Below are positions 22,396 through 32,092 of a DNA stretch of 64,000 bases, in pieces. The stretch's first letter is position 1. Every line of letters begins with the position of its first letter. The notes below the pieces were generated by a model. That model did not search any database. It had not been told where the DNA came from and was given only the letters and a program-made list of their open reading frames with translations. A program made the translations under genes and the position numbers. The stretch comes from Malania oleifera (Eukaryota > Streptophyta > Magnoliopsida > Santalales > Ximeniaceae): positions 78,600,931 to 78,664,930 of the forward strand of contig NC_080419.1 of the NCBI RefSeq assembly GCF_029873635.1, in the 5' to 3' direction.

Positions 22396-22698
22396 TGTTA
22401 AACTTAACGAGCCAATCAGTAATGCTAGGGTGTTAAACTCAGTAAAAGGAAAAACAGTGATTCAAGAACAGAGCATGGAAGATGAAGATCTGCTGCCTGT
22501 GATATATTTTTCATAACCATTGGTAGCTTTAGTAAAATATCTGTAACAGTTTTTTTTTTTTTAACAAGAAATTGTTTTATTTTAATTTCTTTCGTTAGCC
22601 AGCACTTGTATATAAAACTAGCTGGACATATGTAAAATTTAATTACCTTTTGTAACTTCATCTTGATAACCTGAAAGAAGATGTTCAGTTTCTTTATA
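22396..22698 (+). repeat. 3' LTR of the 17.4-22.7 kb copia element
   Basis: 303 bp. It has a longer T run than its partner and about nine substitutions relative to it. Confidence 0.92.
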
Positions 22699-22703
22699 CA
22701 CAA

Positions 22704-23356
22704 AGGAATACCGCAGCTTCCATCAATCCTTAATGGGAAAACTTGGACTTCAGATTTGGCAAACTCGGTATTCATAACACTACAACTGGAGTTTTCACAA
22801 CCAGGTAATTTCATTACCCCACAAACTGCAACACCTACACTACTTCATATATGGAAGGGCCAAAACTATTGTGACAGCTTTGTGACTTGTCAATAGTTAT
22901 GTGCATCCACATTCATCAATTTTATCAGCACAAAAACAGAGGCCACAGAAGCTATTTTATCATAAAGTAAGTAAACCAATATATTTGATAATATTTTTCC
23001 AATGTAAGATAATGGGGCAATAATACTATTTTGAAATCTTTCACTTATTTCAAAATACAACATAAAGATAATATCATACATACTAAAATAAGAATGAGAA
23101 ATGGAATTACACATAATGATGTCTTTTGCAAAGCATGTGCCCTAACAAAACTTTTATTTATCAATTCATCAACAGAAGTATGACAGCGAAACTCATGCAA
23201 ATGAATTTTTTTTTTTTTTAATGGCAATTTTATTAGCACAGTTCACTATTCAGTAAATTATTAATTCCATATGCGTTGTAGTGCTTTGAATGTTTACTCC
23301 TATATCTATGTTCAATGCATGCCAAACTAACTAGCTTTTTTATTTAGGCATAGCAC
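22704..23356. other. Intergenic stretch without a recognised gene
   Basis: AT-rich sequence between the copia element and the LINE remnant, with a T run near 23207-23219. No domain was recognised on either strand. Confidence 0.5.
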
Positions 23357-23635
23357 TGATCGAAGAAAAGATAAGGGAGGGGTGGCTTAGATGGTTTAAG
23401 CATTTAAAACATATGCCTAGTAGAGCACCTGTGAGGAAGAGTTAGTTATTGTTTATGGCATGAAAAAGGGTAGGGGTAGGCCTAAAATAACTTAAAATGA
23501 GGTAATGAGGAAGGATTTAATAGCGCTTAATATAATAGAAGTAAATGCTCTCAATCAGGTGCATTGGCAGAAAATGATTCATGTAACCGATCCCACCTAG
23601 TGGAACTAAAGGCTTGTTGTTGTTGTTGTTGTTGT
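23357..23635 (+). mobile_element. LINE (L1-like) 3' end, 5'-truncated
   Basis: The translation of 23366-23445 gives EGWLRWFKHLKHMPSRAPVR, the conserved C-terminal end of plant LINE reverse transcriptase proteins. Stops fill the rest, and the fragment ends in a (TTG)n tail (23613-23635), the usual 3' tail of this LINE group. Only the last 280 bp or so are present, as expected from incomplete reverse transcription. Flanking duplications were not found by eye. Confidence 0.75.
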
Positions 23636-23913
23636 AGGGAAGATTGTAAATTAACTGCCATGCAAAATTGACTATATACATGATAATAACTCAATTCCTC
23701 ATATTGCTATTAAAATTTTTTCTAAGCATTTAAAACAAAATTTTTAGTACATACTCCATCAACAAATTCTTTTCAACTTGAATAAATTTGTATTTTTGCA
23801 TGATAAAACACAATCCCCTGTTTCCAAGGAAAAAATACCTGCTATCTATGCTTATCAGCCAACAATATTTAGCATTATGATTAAAGAAGGCATCAGCATC
23901 TTAATTCGCAGTA

Positions 23914-26007
23914 TCAGTATCCATCCATATGGTCCAAATCATCCATCCTCTTGACTTCCTCCATCAATTCTTCCAATCTCCAATATATCTCTTTGCAATG
24001 AGGGTGGGATCGATCTTCAGCATTGAATGCATGCACCTTATTCTTAACTTCTATCCAACTCCAACCAGGGACTTTTCTCACTCCCGTCTCCCTCATCAGC
24101 CTTGTTACGCTAGCTTTGTCATCCCACATTCTAAAATGGCTATAAATGCTAGAGAGAATAACATATGTACTGTGCTCCTTGGGTTCTAGCTCTAGCAAAT
24201 GGCTCGCTACCTTACAAGCCAATTCAATATCACCACAACTCCTGCATGCAGCCATTAGAGTTTTCCACACCATTGCATCAGGCTCAAATGGCATTAACTC
24301 AATCAAGGCCTTTGCCTCATCTAGATGTCCAGCACGCCCATAAAGATCAATCCCACAAGCATAATGCTCCATGTGCAGAGGAATTCCATAATCAGACTCC
24401 ATAGATTTTAAAAATTTGCGACCTTCTTCAATCAAACCACTGTGGCTACAAGCAGTTAAAATTGCAACAAAGGTTATATGATCCAGCCTCACCTTTCTCT
24501 CTCTCATTAAGTAGAAAAGGTCAAGTGCAACTTTACCTTGTCCATGTTGTGCATACCCAAAAATTAATGAGTTCCAAGTAACTGTGCTATCCTTGTTTGC
24601 TGCCTCAAAAGATTTCCTAGCATCTTCAATGATTCCACACTTTGAATACATAAAAATCAACGAACTAGCTACAAATTCATTTGCCTCAAAGCCTGATTTA
24701 AGTACCAAGACGTGAACTTGTTGACCCAGTTGGAGGGTTGCCAAATCTGAGCAAGATCGAAGAACAGCAGAGAAGGCATAGTGATCAATCCCCTGCTGCA
24801 AAGTTTGCATATTCACAAATAACTTAAGGACATTCTCACTCAATCCACCTTGTGAGAGCCCTGTTAGAATGGAATTCCAAGAGACGTAGTCCTTCAACTG
24901 CATTGATTCAAATATAGTAATTGCATCTTCCATGGATCTTCCATTAGCCTTGAGATACATGGTTATCAGTGCATTAGAAATTTCTACCAAGTTCTCCAGT
25001 CCCCTTTTTAATACCAACCCATGCAAGGATTTTCCTTGCTTTTGATGTGCATTATCAAAACAAGCGCTTATCACACTTGTGTATGTGTAGATGTCTGGTT
25101 CAAACCCAAGCTGTTCCATTTCAAGGAAGAGTTTAAATGCAAGAACTTCCTGATTATGCAGTAGGTAAGCTGCTAGCATAGAATTCCATGTCACCAGATC
25201 TGGAGCACAGTCCATGCTATAAAATACTCTTTCGGCATCTTCTAGAGACCCACATTCTGAATATGACGTGACAGTGGCATTGCAGGCAGTGGTATCAGAT
25301 AACAGCCCATGTTTTACAATTTTGGCATGGATCCGCATTGTTGTTGTATAAAATTCAGCATCATCGAGCAATGTCATCAGAGGAGCAAACGTACCATTAT
25401 CAAGCCTCATTCCCTCCAGTTCCATACTATCTAAAAGCCAAAACGCAGTCTCACGATCACCCAGCTGTGAATACCCAGCAATTAAAGCATTCCACGAGAC
25501 AGAGTTATGCTCTGGCATGCACTGAAACACCATAAATGCATCCTCAACTCTCTTGCACTTCGCATACATGTCCAAAAGAGCACTTCCTGCATAAATATTT
25601 CCCTCATGCCCCATTTTAACAATAATCGAGTGTACCCGTTGCCCAAGATCAAGCCGTTCAACACAAGCAATGCCCTTTAGTATGCTTCCAAAAGTATACA
25701 CATCAACCTTAAACCCACGTCTTTGCATGGCTTTAAAAAACTCCCAAGCAGTCTCGAAATTCCCACAATTTACATATCCACTGATCATTGAGTTCCAAGA
25801 CACGGTATCTTTGTGGGGCATTTCGTCGAACAACTTGCGAGCAACAACTAAGTCTTTGCGTTTTGTATACCCACATATGATATTGTTGGCAGTATAAATA
25901 TCTATGATCGTTCCTAATTTGATTACTTGACAATGGCTTAGCATAACATCGAACAAAGGATTCGCCCAGCTTTCGAGGAGTGACAGCAAGGGCCTCATTT
26001 TCACCAT
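23914..26007 (-). CDS. PLS-class pentatricopeptide repeat protein with E/E+ end (At3g25970-like)
   Basis: An uninterrupted 697-codon frame with no intron, as is usual for plant PPR genes. Repeats run from about residue 30 to 600 and alternate long, short and standard units, shown by recurring DTVSWNSMISGY, NSVSWNALIAGY, DLVTWNSMLAAY and DYVSWNSILTGL motifs. The end has the E and E+ regions (YVILSSIYSHFRMWDDKASVTRLM, GVRKVPGWSWIEVKNKVHAF) but no DYW deaminase. Motif order and length resemble Arabidopsis At3g25970 (recalled, not searched). PLS-E proteins bind organellar RNA one base per repeat and usually help select C-to-U editing sites with a separate DYW partner. The first ATG at 26007 was chosen; the next, three codons in, is equally possible. 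The N-terminus is short, so the targeting sequence is unclear. It is the only intact host gene in the window. Confidence 0.93.
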   Translation of the reverse strand: MVKMRPLLSLLESWANPLFDVMLSHCQVIKLGTIIDIYTANNIICGYTKRKDLVVARKLFDEMPHKDTVSWNSMISGYVNCGNFETAWEFFKAMQRRGFKVDVYTFGSILKGIACVERLDLGQRVHSIIVKMGHEGNIYAGSALLDMYAKCKRVEDAFMVFQCMPEHNSVSWNALIAGYSQLGDRETAFWLLDSMELEGMRLDNGTFAPLMTLLDDAEFYTTTMRIHAKIVKHGLLSDTTACNATVTSYSECGSLEDAERVFYSMDCAPDLVTWNSMLAAYLLHNQEVLAFKLFLEMEQLGFEPDIYTYTSVISACFDNAHQKQGKSLHGLVLKRGLENLVEISNALITMYLKANGRSMEDAITIFESMQLKDYVSWNSILTGLSQGGLSENVLKLFVNMQTLQQGIDHYAFSAVLRSCSDLATLQLGQQVHVLVLKSGFEANEFVASSLIFMYSKCGIIEDARKSFEAANKDSTVTWNSLIFGYAQHGQGKVALDLFYLMRERKVRLDHITFVAILTACSHSGLIEEGRKFLKSMESDYGIPLHMEHYACGIDLYGRAGHLDEAKALIELMPFEPDAMVWKTLMAACRSCGDIELACKVASHLLELEPKEHSTYVILSSIYSHFRMWDDKASVTRLMRETGVRKVPGWSWIEVKNKVHAFNAEDRSHPHCKEIYWRLEELMEEVKRMDDLDHMDGY

Positions 26008-26430
26008 CCATCATTATTGCAGGACCCCAGAAACCCTCTTCTTTCCCACAAAATTCCACATAATTGCCCATAAAATTCCGGTTAATTGATCTCCCTATCT
26101 GGTTTTTTATTGATAAATTTTTTCTGCGTTTTTTTGAGACAGATAAGAGAGGAAACCAAATTCAGCCTTTCTGTGGAGAAAATACATATGAGGGGATTGA
26201 GCATTCGAGTGGCAACCGCCACTCGCCGGCAGAGGACCTGATCTGGCACTGGTTGCTGGAGCGTTGGGGAGCCGGCAGCCGGCGCTCCTCGTTGCTGGAG
26301 GGCGGCGGCCAGGAGCTTGGACTTGGAGAATTAGGCTTGATCTCGAAGACTAGTGAAGGGTAGGGATTAGTGAAGAGTTTTTTCCGAATTAAAATTTATT
26401 TTAATTAAAAGTATTTGATTTTAAGTAAAA
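26008..26430 (-). promoter_or_regulatory. Upstream region and probable leader of the PPR gene
   Basis: The only GC- and CpG-rich stretch nearby (about 26200-26340), pyrimidine-rich on the gene strand. It includes a perfect 8-bp hairpin stem, CGAGTGGC/GCCACTCG, around AACC at 26206-26225. No TATA box was identified with confidence. Open frames here look accidental. Confidence 0.45.
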
Positions 26431-26881
26431 GAAATAAAAGACGCTACACCATCTAGCGACTTTTGTCCTGAAGAGTGAAACTACATGAATGTACAGAGAT
26501 GACTCCCACCATTCCCCATTCAATGGGATTCCATCTGGACCTATGCAGAGATAGAGAAAGAGGGAAGGTGGAAAGAAGAACAACAAGTTGATATTTATTG
26601 AGATTAGAATAATCTTGTTCTGCCTCTATTTTCCAAATTATAAATAGGGTGGTTTTGTTTTCAAACAAGATTGTTTTGTCACCACTCTCGTTCTCTATCA
26701 TTGTTCATTGTCACTGCGACCTGTTTTTGGATCTACGCCTCCTTCCCTTACGCCTCCTTCATTGCTGTTCTGTCTCACCAATACGATTGCCGCAGATCCT
26801 CTCTGCAACATGTCTGATTCTCAGCGATTCGTCCCCGACGACCACCACCACCCTCGCATCTCCGTCGCCCTCTATCCCCAT

Positions 26882-27138
26882 TATTGGGGTTATCCCACAT
26901 CGGTTGTGGAAAGGCTTGGTGATCAATTATTAACTGTAAGGGAAAGTCTCACCCTATGAGCTGACTTTTGGGGTTAAGAAGACACAAGACCACCTAACAC
27001 TGGTATTAGAGCCATGGTTCAACATTCTCCTCAGGATACCGAGTATGTGGGGCTGCCGATTTGGAACCCAATGTGTGTGGGGGAGATTGTTGGGGTTATC
27101 CCACATCGGTTGTGGAAAGGCTTGGTGGTCAATTATTA
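26882..27138 (+). mobile_element. TRIM-like mini LTR retrotransposon (3' LTR truncated)
   Basis: Two direct repeats of TTGGGGTTATCCCACATCGG with the following 30 bases start at 26884 and 27090. The first copy extends to about 26999 and is followed at once by TGGTATTAGAGCC, an initiator-methionine tRNA primer site with one change. The second is preceded by a purine tract (GTGTGGGGGAGATTG). This makes a 118-bp LTR, an 88-bp interior and a second LTR cut to about 51 bp. There is no coding capacity, as in TRIM elements. It lies inside a copia gag at a deletion point. Confidence 0.68.
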
Positions 27139-27627
27139 AATGCCTTCAAAACCCTCTATGATCAGCTCCATGCCATCGATAATCCTCTTGATGGCATAGA
27201 CAAGGTGCACTGGTTCCTTCGTGGACTCAGCACTAATTTCTCAAGTTTCTCCTCTGTTCAGATGGCTCTCACCCCCTTGCCCACCTTTGCTGTCCTTGTC
27301 TCCAAAGCTGAGAGCTTTGAAATCTTTCAAAGGTCCCTTGAGCCTACTGCATCTCCTGCTGTTGCGTTTACAGCTTCTTCCCGCAGATCCGCCCACCAAC
27401 ACCAGTGGACTCCTTCCCACACGAACTCTGGCCGCACCTCCAGCAATGGCCACAACCACTCCTCATGTGGTCGTTCCTCCCCCGATCATAGGCGCCGTCC
27501 TCCCCATTGTCAAATATGTCGTGTTGAAGGTCACTATGCCAACCGATGCCATCAGTGCTATACCTGCAGTGACTCTACTGCTCACCTTACCAAAGCATTC
27601 ACTGGGTCTTGTTCAATCTGTGATACG
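27139..27627 (+). pseudogene. Copia gag, C-terminal part
   Basis: The frame contains LYDQLHAIDNPLDGIDKVHWFLRGL and the KAESFEIFQRSL segment of plant copia gag, followed by a Ser/His/Arg-rich stretch and a complete zinc knuckle (CQICRVEGHYANRC). The short N-terminal start MSDSQRFVPDD is at 26810-26880, before the TRIM. About a hundred codons expected between the two are absent. Confidence 0.8.
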
Positions 27628-28545
27628 TAGGCTCTGACTGGATTTTAGACACTGGGGCTTCAGCCCACATGTCTAATGACCACTCTATTCTGGATCAGCC
27701 CACACCCTATACTGGTAAGGACTTTGTAATTGTGGGAAATGGTGCATCCTTACCTATTACTCATACAGGTTGCCTAACCCTTGCTCCTAATGTTAAATTA
27801 TTGGATGTCTTAATTGTTCCACAAATCACCAAAAATTTACTTTCAATTAGTAAATTAACATCTTATTTCCCTTTGGTTGTTACTTTTACTAATTATTTTT
27901 TTTTCTATTCAAAACCATCAAACAGGAAGGGTGGTAGCAACCGGTAAGAGAGATGGTGGCTTATTTGTGTTACAACGTGGCAACTCGGCCTTCATTTCTA
28001 CTCTTAAAAATAAAACATTACATGCTTCCTATGATTTATGGCATGCTCGCCTTGGACATGTAAACCATTATGTTATCTCCTCATTAAATGAAAAAAGTCA
28101 TATTTCTCTTATATCTATCTTGCCATCTCCTCAATTATGTAGCACTTGTCAACTTGCGAAAAGTCGTCGCATGCCCTATCCTCGTAATGAATGTCGGTCC
28201 TCCTCAGTTTTGGACCTCATACATTGTGATCTTTGGGGTCCCTCTCTTGTTAAATCAAATTCGGGTTTTATGTATTATGTACTTTTTCTTGATGATTATT
28301 CCCACTTTACTTTGTTATATGCCTTAAAGTTCAAATTTGATTTCTTCAATGTTTTCATACAATTTCAAAAATTTGTGGAAACTCAATACTCTATCTGTAT
28401 TAAGATTTTTTAGAGTGATGGTGGGGCTGAATTCACTAGCACCTACTTTACCGATCATCTTCCTTCCTCCAGCATACATCATCAACTCTCATGTCCCCTT
28501 ACACTCGCCCAAAATGGTTGCGCTGAACAAAAACACCGCCACGTG
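27628..28545 (+). pseudogene. Copia protease and integrase
   Basis: Protease has DTGASAHM at about 27648 and LLDVLIVPQITKNLLSISKL. A T run near 27896-27903 shifts the frame. Integrase shows YDLWHARLGHVNHYV, CSTCQLAKSRRMPY and HCDLWGPSLV. A stop at about 28411 stands directly before the SDGGAEF motif that carries the second catalytic aspartate, and the QNGCAEQKH block carries the catalytic glutamate at about 28510-28540. Confidence 0.85.
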
Positions 28546-30213
28546 ACTGAAACTGGTCTCGCCCTCCTTTTCCATTCTCATTTTTCTCCTTGTTTCTGGG
28601 TTGACGCTTTTAGCACTATGGCTTACATCATCAACTGGTTGCCTACACCACTTCTTAGAGGTAAGTCCCTTTTTGAGCTTTTATATGGTTCATATCCCAA
28701 TTATGCTAATTTTCACCCCTTTGTTCGTCATGTTTATCCTTATTTGCGTGATTATATGCATAATAAATTTTCTTCGCGCAATTTTCCATGCATTTTTCTA
28801 GGTTACAGACCCTCCTATAAAGACTACCATTTCTTTGATCCAATTACATCTAGACTTTATATCACCCGCCATGCTCAATTTGATGAACTACATTTCCTTT
28901 ATAACACTACATCTCAAGCTCTGTCCCTTACCTCCCTTCAATATTCCAGTTTTTTGGAACCCAATCTTCCCCATATTGAATCCCCTCTGCAATCTCCTGC
29001 ACTTCAGTCTTCCCCAATTACTCAGTCCTGCTCCAATCCATGTATTATTTGCACTGACCTAGAATATAAGTCTTTACAAGATACATATTCCATTATAAGT
29101 CCCTTATAGCCCATGACGATCTCGAGCCCGCTCTCTCCTACGACACAGCTAGCTTCTCCTAAGACATAGATGATTCCTTCAGTTCTTGCTTCAACCAACC
29201 AGCTCGGTTCTCATCCCATGTTCACACGGGCTAAAGCTGGTATTTTTAAGACTCATCGTCCTACAAATCTTGGTGTCTTGCATTCCTCTGGCCTTTTTTC
29301 AGCTCTACTTGCATCTAGTGAGCCTAAAGGTTTCAAATCTGCTGCTAAGAACCCTACCTGGCTAGCCGCAATGGATGAAGAAGTTTGGGCCCTATAGAAT
29401 AATCAAACTTGGACTTTGGTCCCTCGACCCACCAACACCAACATTGTGGGATCCAAATGGGTGTTCCAAACCAAATATCTTCTTGATGGTTCCATAGATA
29501 GACACAAGGCACATCTTGTTGCGAAAGGTTACACCCAGGTCCTAGGTTTTGACTACGCTGATACTTTCAACCCTGTTATCAAGGCTACTACTATTCATGT
29601 CGTACTTTCAACCGCTGTAACCAACCAATGGCCCCTTTTCCAAGTTGATGTCAAAAATGCTTTCCTCAATGGCACTCACACTAAAAATGTTTGTATGGGA
29701 TAGCCTCTTGGTTACATTATTCCTTGTTTCCCTAATCATGTCTATCAATTAAAGAAAGCCCTTTATGATCTCAAGCAAGCTCCTCGGGCTTTTCAGCATT
29801 TCAGCTCCTTTCTTCTCCGACTTGGTTTTACTTGCAGTCATGCTGACACGTCCCCATTTGTGTTTTATAAGAATTCTGCAGTTATTTATTTATTTCTTTA
29901 TGTTGATGACATTATCATTACTAGAACAATAAATCTCTTCTTGACAGCTTTACTCATAAACTCCATTCCGAGTTCACCACCAAATATTTGGGTTCTCTCA
30001 ACTATTTCCTTGGTCTTGAAGCCTCACCTATTTCTGATGAATTTTTTCTCAGTCAGCTCAAATATGCCTGGGATATCCTCACTCGTGCCCAATTGCTTGA
30101 CAGCAAATCAATTCCTACTCCAATGGTTGTCTTTAAGAATTTGTCTATTGATGGTCCTTTGTTCTCTTATCCCAATTTATACAGGTCTCTTGTTGGTGCC
30201 CTTCAATATCTAA
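28546..30213 (+). pseudogene. Copia integrase C-terminus, linker and RT (3' truncated)
   Basis: It has FHPFVRHVYPYLRDY and IFLGYRPSYKDYHFFD, then a Ser/Pro/Leu linker. RT starts with NPTWLAAMDEEVWAL and KWVFQTKYLLDGSIDRHKAHL, continues with FQVDVKNAFLNG, and has the catalytic YVDDIIIT at about 29897. Stops and one frameshift (near 29960) break it. RT ends inside LVGALQYL, where a gypsy-type LTR starts at 30214. Confidence 0.85.
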
Positions 30214-30890
30214 TGTCATGCCCCAAACCTAGAAATGGGCCCCAGGGTGTGATTTGGTAACCTAACATGTCCCTGTATCGTACAAATGTCCATGATACAA
30301 TACAATATAAGGGTTCGACCCCGTAGGGTTCACGTATACCCTATCCATCATCATATACGCAATCATACGCAACGGAATAATTCAACCTAATACATTTATA
30401 GTACCATAACAAATTCTATACAAAATAGGATCTAATTCCAAAAATACATAACATACCTTGGGTGTCTACATAACCCAAAATGACAACCCGGCCAAGGATC
30501 ATACTTACACAAGTACTCCTACATAGCTAACCAACCACCACGCTCCTAATACACTCGGACGCTAGTGTCGGCTACTCGAAGGACCTAAAAAATATTAGTA
30601 TGATAGGGGTGAGACACCTCTCAGTAAGAGAGACACGGGTTATATTAGTGTGTGGCACATGAGTGTTATTTCAACAGTAAAACATAAATATTTCATGCTT
30701 CCAGTATTTTCACAAACACAGTTCTAGTATACATCTCACCAAAACACCTCGGTCTAGTATCGTCACACTCTTCAGCCAAAGCCAGCCGCATGACACGGCA
30801 CCCCCGGTAACTTGGCGTAGCCTAAGCCCCATAGCGTTCAACCGGTGCAAATATGGTACAAACTCATACCCTTCGGTGATCAACCGGAAT
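30214..30890 (-). repeat. Truncated Tekay-like LTR C
   Basis: It starts TGTCATGCCCCAAACC within a copia RT frame. It has the conserved hairpin block 395 bp in, in the same orientation as in B, E and G, so it is minus-oriented. It lacks the far end and changes into copia protease sequence near 30890. The exact end is uncertain by about 20 bp. Confidence 0.65.
30609..30630 (-). promoter_or_regulatory. Conserved LTR hairpin block, copy C
   Basis: Plus strand TGAGACACCTCTCAGTAAG with an intact stem and loop, in a truncated LTR. Confidence 0.6.
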
Positions 30891-31350
30891 CATAGATGGT
30901 ATTGCACACCCTCGGCCTCATCATTACCCCACTTGTAGACTTGTAATTAAACCCATTACAATTTAAAGTGCCCAATGAAATCATATTCTTCCTTAAATCT
31001 GGTATATGTCTAACATCACACAACGTTCTAACAACATCATCAAACATTTTAATTCTGATATTCTTGATTCCAAAAAATGTGCATGATGCTTTGTTACCCA
31101 TCAAAACAGAACCAAAATTTACTAACTTGTAGGTTTCAAACCAATATTTATTGGGTGTCATGTGATAGGAGCATGCCAAATCTAGAATCCAATAATCTAT
31201 AAGATGATCTGAACTAAATGAAATAGAAAATACATCCTCGTCACCGCTCTCTAAGCTTTTTTTTTTTTTCCCACTACATTCACAAACTTTGATGGACCCT
31301 CTTTATTCTCTATATTCCCCTTCTTTTTCTATGAACAGTCTCATTTTAGG
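30890..31350 (-). pseudogene. Copia protease fragment (Tork-like), minus strand
   Basis: About 150 codons of a Tork-type gag-protease region: CSYHMTPNKYWFETYK, then KMFDDVVRTLCDVRHIPDLR and NMISLGTLNCNG. The catalytic D-S-G is read as D-L-A, so it is inactive. A lysine-rich run upstream corresponds to the gag end. It is cut on both sides by truncated LTRs and may derive from a relative of the copia element at 8.2-15.0 kb. Confidence 0.8.
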
Positions 31351-32092
31351 TGTAACGACCTTATTTAATAAAGATTTTTTTTCTTTACATATATCCTATG
31401 AAATTTCATTACTCTGATACCTATTGTTATAAGTCAACCAGCACTCGGTCCAGATAGGACCCATGAAAACTGTGCTACAACAAATAACCTAAGCAGCAAG
31501 AAGTTGTATACATAAAAACATATCCACATATATATTTACAATACCAGAGTGTCAGAATATTCCTCAAGCTGTACATACATGACTATTCTCCAAAATACCC
31601 CCAACTAAACTAGGGTCAAACAATAATAATCTCCCTAAAATACTCACCCTCAGATAGGGCAGTACTATAGCCCCCTCTATCTGCGAGCTTGATCTACTCA
31701 CCTAACTGGATCACCTGAAAAATATTAAATTACTGGGATGAGACAACGCTTAGTAAGACGAAATATGCTATTGCTAGTATGTGGCAAATGAGTTACATGT
31801 TTATAATAATTTGACTTAGAGACATCATGGATAACCAAATCTGAAAGAATCATGTATAAATATTCTACAGTATAGCTCACACCTACGTTACTTAAGATAA
31901 CTATCTTTATAAGTTTTCTATTCATAATACTTCTATTATTCATAGTTACATTTATTGTTTCTGTAAATTTGAGTATACGTATAATAACTGCGAAAACTTA
32001 CGTGGATGGATAATTGTATGTCATGATTTAACCCCTCATGATAGGTTTGTGCAGCCCGTAGGCGGGACCTATCCTGGCTGGCCAACCAGGGT
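31351..32092 (-). repeat. Truncated Tekay-like LTR D
   Basis: It starts TGTAACGACC at 31351 and carries a decayed hairpin block (31738-31758) and the second conserved block (about 32043-32086). It stops a few bases after that block, where Athila-like coding sequence begins. The remaining 1.3 kb or so of the LTR is missing. Confidence 0.7.
31738..31758 (-). promoter_or_regulatory. Conserved LTR hairpin block, copy D (decayed)
   Basis: Plus strand TGAGACAACGCTTAGTAAG. Loop and one arm are mutated, but the position in the LTR (387 bp) is conserved. Confidence 0.5.

Larger units (their letters stand above)
17404..22698 (+). mobile_element. Ty1/copia element with both LTRs, plus strand
   Basis: A 5.3-kb element with short LTRs (17404-17702 and 22396-22698), a primer site directly after the 5' LTR, gag, protease, integrase, RT, RNase H and a purine tract before the 3' LTR. 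Flanks are CACAG (17399-17403) and CACAA (22699-22703), a target duplication with one mismatch. By eye the two LTRs differ at about nine positions over 299 aligned bases plus a T-run length change. Nearly all differences are transitions, so insertion is recent relative to the other elements here. Coding is broken by two frameshifts at homopolymers and several nonsense changes. Confidence 0.93.
26440..30213 (+). mobile_element. Degenerate Ty1/copia element with internal TRIM, plus strand, 3' truncated
   Basis: A possible 5' LTR remnant with ATTATAAATAGGG (about 26636) leads to a gag start at 26810. Protease, integrase and RT follow in copia order. RT is cut at 30213 in LVGALQYL by another LTR, and RNase H and the 3' LTR are missing. 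No primer site was recognised. Gag lacks most of its N-terminal domain, and a short LTR element sits at that point. Stops and frameshifts are frequent, so this is an old copy. Confidence 0.8.

Noticed and set aside
24146..25897. Several frames opposite the PPR gene
   Set aside because: Shadow frames of the strongly supported PPR reading frame.
26064..26363. 99-codon frame opposite the PPR gene start
   Set aside because: No domain, and the sequence is better explained as promoter and leader of the PPR gene.
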